From contig BJHT01000043.1 in NCBI GenBank assembly GCA_014193395.1, positions 1 through 33,311 on the forward strand: a stretch of DNA of 33,311 nt. The letters are read 5' to 3'. Both the position numbers and the translations under genes were made by a program. The notes under the pieces are model-generated. The model was not told the origin of the DNA and made no database searches. It saw nothing but the letters and a program-made list of their open reading frames with translations. The number at the start of each line of letters is the position of its first letter. The stretch's first letter is position 1. Shown one piece after another: positions 29,872 to 33,311 of this stretch. The stretch is from Verrucomicrobiota bacterium (GTDB taxonomy: Bacteria; Verrucomicrobiota; Verrucomicrobiia; Limisphaerales; BJHT01).

Positions 29872-31857
29872 TCAGTGGTCCGAGGTGGCGAGTTCCTCGT
29901 TGGTGAGGGCGTTGATGATTTTGAAGTGTTCGAGGTGCAGCGCGGGTTCGGCGCGGAAGGAGAGTTTGCCGAAGTAGCGTTTCTCCATCTCGATGAGGAT
30001 CTTCTCGTCGTCCTTGCGGAGGCGTTCGAGGACGGTGGGGTTGACGATGATCTTGAGTTGGAAATCGCTTTCGTCGCGGTGCCGGCGTTTGAGGATTTCG
30101 CCGAGCTTGCGCTGGATTTCCACGCTCATGGTGACGGAGCTTTTGATCTTTCCACGGCCGGTGCAGTAGGGGCAGTCGTCGAGGATGGCGGAGCGCACGC
30201 TCTCGGTGTGGCGCTGGCGGGTCATCTCCATGAGGCCGAGCTGGGAGATGGGGAGAATGTGGGTCTTGGCCTTGTCGCGCCGGAGGCCGTCTTTCATGCG
30301 CTGGGCGACCTGGGCGCGGTCGCGGCCGCTCTTCATGTCGATGAAGTCGAGGACGATGAGGCCGCCCATGTTGCGGAGGCGGAGCTGGCGGCAGATTTCG
30401 TCCGCGGCCTCGACGTTGACCTTGAGGATGGTGGAGTCGTGGTCCTTGCTGCCTTTGTGGCTGCCGGTGTTGACGTCGATGGCGACGAGGGCCTCGGTTT
30501 CGTCGATGACGATGTAGCCGCCGCTCTTGAGGTGGACCTGGCGGGCGAAGGCGCTGTTGAGCTGGCGGGTGATGTTGAAGCGGTCGAAGACGGGCTGGAA
30601 TTCGGAGTAGAGCTTGACCTTGGCGATGGAGCGTTTGGAGATGCGGCCGATCATCTCGCGCATGGCGTCGTATTTCTGCTGGCTGTCGATGACGATGCGC
30701 TCAACGTCTTCGGTGAGGAAGTCGCGGACGGTGCGTTCGACGAGGTCGGGTTCCTGGAAGACGCAGGTGGCTAGGGGCTGCTTGGCCATGCGTTCCTGAA
30801 TCTGGGTCCATTCCTCGAGGAGCAGGGCGAGGTCGCGCACGAAGTAGCGGGCCTGCTGGCCTTCGCCGACGGTGCGGATGATGACGCCCATGCCGTCGGG
30901 AATGGTGAGGCTGCGGACGATTTTTTTGAGGCGCTGGCGTTCCTCGTGGTTCTCGATTTTGCGGGAGATGCCGCATTGATCGGAGTTGGGGAGGAGGACG
31001 AGGTAGCGGCCGGGCAGCGCGAGGTGCGTGGTGATGCGCGGGCCTTTGGTGCTGATGGGGCCTTTGGTGACCTGGACAATAATTTCGCTACCGGGCGGGT
31101 AGAGGCGCGGGATGTCCTTCTGCGTGATGCGCGGGCGCTCGCGGCGTTTGGCGTTCTCGCGTTCGACGACTTCGACGCCGCTGTCGAGGCTGCTGGGGAC
31201 GATGTCCCAGTAGTGGAGGAAGGCGTTTTTCTCGAAGCCGATATCGACGAAGGCGGCCTTGAGGCCGTCCTCGAGGTTTTTGATTTTGCCTTTGAAGATG
31301 CTGCCGACGAGGCGCTCCTCTTCGGTGCGTTCGATGGTGAATTCCTCGAGCTTGCCGTCTTCGAGGACGGCGACGCGGGTTTCGAGGGACTCGGAGTTGA
31401 TGATGACCTCTTTATGAACCTTCTTCTCGGGTTTGATGAACTTCTTGACCTTGTGAATGACCTTGTTCGCGGCGTTGCGGATGGTCTCGACGATGCCCTG
31501 GGGTTTGTCGGGAACCTTGACCGGAGTGAACGTGGCGTCCTCGTGGGACTCGTCGGCGGTGGCACGGTTCGGTTCGCGGAATTCGCGGTCGCGCGAGGTG
31601 CCGGACGACGAGGCGGCGGGAGCGGAAGGGGCTTCGCCATCGGCGGGGAGACCAGCGGCGAGATTTTCCGAGCGCTCGATTTCGCCCTGGTAACGGCCGC
31701 GGTTGAAGACCTGCTCTTCGGTGAGCTTGGTGCCGGTGGCGTCGGCGCGGGCCTCGGTGGCGTCGCGCTCGGAGCTGGGTTTGATTTTTGGGGTGAGGCC
31801 GCCGGCGGGGCGGAAGCGTTGGGGGCCGCGACGACGGGAGAAATTACGATCACTCAT
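29872..31857 (-). CDS. rng: Ribonuclease E/G
   Basis: The 661-residue endoribonuclease has an unusual N-terminal extension of about 150 residues, polar and disordered, with basic patches (S-R-R-R-G-P-Q-R-F-R; H-K-V-K-K-F-I-K-P-E-K-K). The catalytic part follows: S1 domain (about 183-265, with F-K-G-K-I-K-N-L-E-D-G-L-K-A-A-F-V-D-I-G), which holds a charged insert around 225-252. Metal-site aspartates lie in A-I-D461-V-N-T-G and L-D504-F-I-D507-M. The zinc-link C562-P-Y-C565 follows, then the small dimerisation region. RNase E/G processes rRNA and mRNA from monophosphorylated 5' ends. The start is 16 nt after the rodA stop, so they are one operon. RNase G is the closest label because no long C-terminal scaffold is present. 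Confidence 0.93.
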   Translation of the reverse strand: MSDRNFSRRRGPQRFRPAGGLTPKIKPSSERDATEARADATGTKLTEEQVFNRGRYQGEIERSENLAAGLPADGEAPSAPAASSSGTSRDREFREPNRATADESHEDATFTPVKVPDKPQGIVETIRNAANKVIHKVKKFIKPEKKVHKEVIINSESLETRVAVLEDGKLEEFTIERTEEERLVGSIFKGKIKNLEDGLKAAFVDIGFEKNAFLHYWDIVPSSLDSGVEVVERENAKRRERPRITQKDIPRLYPPGSEIIVQVTKGPISTKGPRITTHLALPGRYLVLLPNSDQCGISRKIENHEERQRLKKIVRSLTIPDGMGVIIRTVGEGQQARYFVRDLALLLEEWTQIQERMAKQPLATCVFQEPDLVERTVRDFLTEDVERIVIDSQQKYDAMREMIGRISKRSIAKVKLYSEFQPVFDRFNITRQLNSAFARQVHLKSGGYIVIDETEALVAIDVNTGSHKGSKDHDSTILKVNVEAADEICRQLRLRNMGGLIVLDFIDMKSGRDRAQVAQRMKDGLRRDKAKTHILPISQLGLMEMTRQRHTESVRSAILDDCPYCTGRGKIKSSVTMSVEIQRKLGEILKRRHRDESDFQLKIIVNPTVLERLRKDDEKILIEMEKRYFGKLSFRAEPALHLEHFKIINALTNEELATSDH

Positions 31858-31873
31858 AGATTTAGGCCGGGTT

Positions 31874-33079
31874 TCAAGACCGGCGATGGATGTGGACGTT
31901 TTGTAAAAGGCCCGCGGCGATCAACGAGCAGAGCACTGAGGATCCGCCATAACTGAGGAGCGGCAGTGGCACGCCCGTCACGGGCATCAACCGAATATTC
32001 ATGCCGATATTGATGAAGACGTGGCAGCCGAGGAGGGTGACGACCCCCACGGCCAGCAGTTTGCCGAGGCGGTCGCGCGCCTCGCTGGCAATCCGAATTC
32101 CCACGAACAGAACCACCGTGTAGAGCGTGACCACGATCACGCTGCCCACGAATCCACTCTCCTCGGCAATGACGGAGAAAATGAAGTCGTTGTGGGCCAC
32201 GGCGCGCGGCAGGTAGCCGAGGGCGTTTTGCGTCCCCCGCATCCAGCCTTTGCCGGTGAGACCACCGGAACCAACCGAAATCATCGCCTGCTCGACGTTG
32301 TAGGAGTGGCTGCGCTGGGCCACGCGGGCCAGCAGCCGTTCCTTCTCGGTCGCGTCGGGCGCGGCGAAATCGCGGCCGAAAAAAACGAGCAGCCGCCGGC
32401 GTTGATATTCCTCGACCGGGAGCTGCAATTGTTTTGGCGCGTACAAAATGTCCACGAGCACGAGCGCGATCAGCGCGGCCATGCCGCCGAGCAGCCGGGT
32501 CAAGAAGGCCGCGGGCACGCCGGCGACGAACATCATCGCCAGACCCACGGGCAGCAGCAGCAGCGCCGAGCCGAGGTCGGGTTCCTTGAACACGAGCAGG
32601 AACGGCAGGACGATCATGCCGAGGGCTTTGAAAAAAATGTGGCCTTGGCGCAGCTCGTCCTTGGGTCGGCTGAGGAAATGGCCGAGCGCGAAGATGAGCG
32701 AGAGCTTGGCGAATTCGGAGGGCTGGAATTGGAAGAAGCCGAGGTCGATCCAGCGGCGTGCGCCGTAGCGCATCGAGCCGATGCCGGGGATCAGCACCGC
32801 GGCGAGGAAAAGGATGTTGGTCCAGTAGAAGATGAGGGCGAAGCGGGCGATGCGCTGGTAGTTGATCGCGCAGACGAGGCCGGCGCAGACGAGGCCGATC
32901 GCGCCCCAGACGCCCTGCTTGAACCAGAGTTGCCGGTGAAAGGGCGCGCTGGCGGCGGCGGGGTTCACCATCGTGGCGCTGTAGATGAACGCCACACCCA
33001 CGGCCATCAACCCGAGCAGCGCCAAGATCAGGAGCCAGTCAAACTCGGCGAGGAAGTTTTTGGCGGTGGTGGCTTTCAT
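31874..33079 (-). CDS. rodA: Rod shape-determining protein RodA (SEDS peptidoglycan polymerase)
   Basis: The 401-residue integral membrane protein is a SEDS-family glycosyltransferase that polymerises peptidoglycan with a class B penicillin-binding protein. About ten hydrophobic segments are visible. Family motifs are G-A-R-R-W-I-D-L-G-F-F-Q-F-Q-P-S-E-F-A-K (106-125), F-K-E-P-D-L-G-S-A (164-172), H-N-D298-F-I-F-S-V-I-A-E-E, with the aspartate equivalent to the essential one in E. coli RodA, and the C-terminal P-V-T-G-V-P-L-P-L-L-S-Y-G-G-S-S. ATG 33079 has ggagg eight bases upstream. The open frame extends to 33271, but through a repeat. RNase E/G follows in the same operon. Confidence 0.95.
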   Translation of the reverse strand: MKATTAKNFLAEFDWLLILALLGLMAVGVAFIYSATMVNPAAASAPFHRQLWFKQGVWGAIGLVCAGLVCAINYQRIARFALIFYWTNILFLAAVLIPGIGSMRYGARRWIDLGFFQFQPSEFAKLSLIFALGHFLSRPKDELRQGHIFFKALGMIVLPFLLVFKEPDLGSALLLLPVGLAMMFVAGVPAAFLTRLLGGMAALIALVLVDILYAPKQLQLPVEEYQRRRLLVFFGRDFAAPDATEKERLLARVAQRSHSYNVEQAMISVGSGGLTGKGWMRGTQNALGYLPRAVAHNDFIFSVIAEESGFVGSVIVVTLYTVVLFVGIRIASEARDRLGKLLAVGVVTLLGCHVFINIGMNIRLMPVTGVPLPLLSYGGSSVLCSLIAAGLLQNVHIHRRS

Positions 33080-33113
33080 GCGGACCTCCGCGGGGAGTGG
33101 GGCGAGTGAGGTT

Positions 33114-33303
33114 GTAGCCGCCGACGTGAGGAGGCGGAGGGCGGCGGCGAGTGGGGAGCGCACGCCGCTGGCGTGCAGTTTTCGGCGGCCCGCCGAAAAC
33201 CTCGTTCCACTAACTTTTCCCCGCGGAAGAAAAGGCAGACCGGGGAACGGCGGTTTGGGCGGGCCGCCCAAACCGGCACGCGGGCCGCGTCCGCTCCCCG
33301 TTT
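33114..33303. repeat. Dispersed palindromic element, copy 2, with a shared 25-mer
   Basis: Bases 33114-33138 are identical to the 25-mer at 17023-17047. Next to it, 33155-33303 is the reverse-complement copy of 24061-24211, with the same gcacgcc/ggcgtgc, ttttcggcgg and gtttgggcgg hairpins. It sits directly upstream of rodA; the rodA leader and promoter must lie within or before it. Confidence 0.85.
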
Positions 33304-33311
33304 CGTCTCGC

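Noticed and set aside
29788..31956. Two long Asp/Glu/Val-rich plus-strand frames
   Set aside because: Both are antisense to RNase E/G, and their composition is the complement of its codon pattern.

Overview
The window is high-GC bacterial chromosome, most likely from a member of the Verrucomicrobiota (Limisphaerales/Pedosphaera-like). Grounds: a DUF1501 protein paired with a planctomycete-type cytochrome/DUF1549/DUF1553 protein, a very large PVC-type haem-binding CxxCH protein, an exported sulfatase, a Gram-negative LptF/G permease, a rodA-RNase E/G pair, and gaps crowded with palindromic repeats. The taxonomic call is inference from gene families, with no marker-gene placement.

Layout. 1-1410: the 3' part of a CoA-binding protein, then a two-gene nucleotidyltransferase-fold module. 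1498-8082: a DUF1501/cytochrome-DUF1553 operon divergent from an exported M60-like (enhancin-type) metallopeptidase. 8101-13710: a DUF433/DUF5615 module, an arylsulfatase-type enzyme, an aldehyde dehydrogenase preceded by pterin-4a-carbinolamine dehydratase, then two small toxin-antitoxin pairs (RelE-like and AF2212/MazF-like). 13762-18400: squalene/phytoene synthase, a tandem repeat array carrying pieces of argH, argH itself, a small uncharacterised protein and rluE. 18925-22602: the 1225-residue CxxCH protein. 23042-26325: a three-ORF cluster ending in a UPF0158 gene, an HNH endonuclease with a small partner, and rtcB. 26929-33079: LptF/G, a HEPN/MNT pair, an RNase E/G and RodA.

How the genes relate. 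The DUF1501/cytochrome pair, M60 peptidase, sulfatase and CxxCH protein are all predicted to be exported and fit a lifestyle of degrading sulfated glycans or glycoproteins; direct cooperation is inference. RodA and RNase E/G form a tight operon. Six two-gene toxin-antitoxin or TA-like modules of different families are scattered between housekeeping genes.

The most unusual feature is the intergenic DNA. Around ten families of palindromic elements occur in 33 kb. Several share one plan: an outer inverted repeat of 20-34 bp whose arms may themselves be hairpins, with further hairpins inside. Many lie directly after a stop codon, and one supplies the C-terminal codons of the squalene synthase. 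No transposase is present in the window. Downstream of argH, a 246-bp unit is tandemly repeated; it joins one of these palindromic elements to a diverged fragment of the argH coding sequence. No tRNA, rRNA, CRISPR array or insertion sequence was seen.
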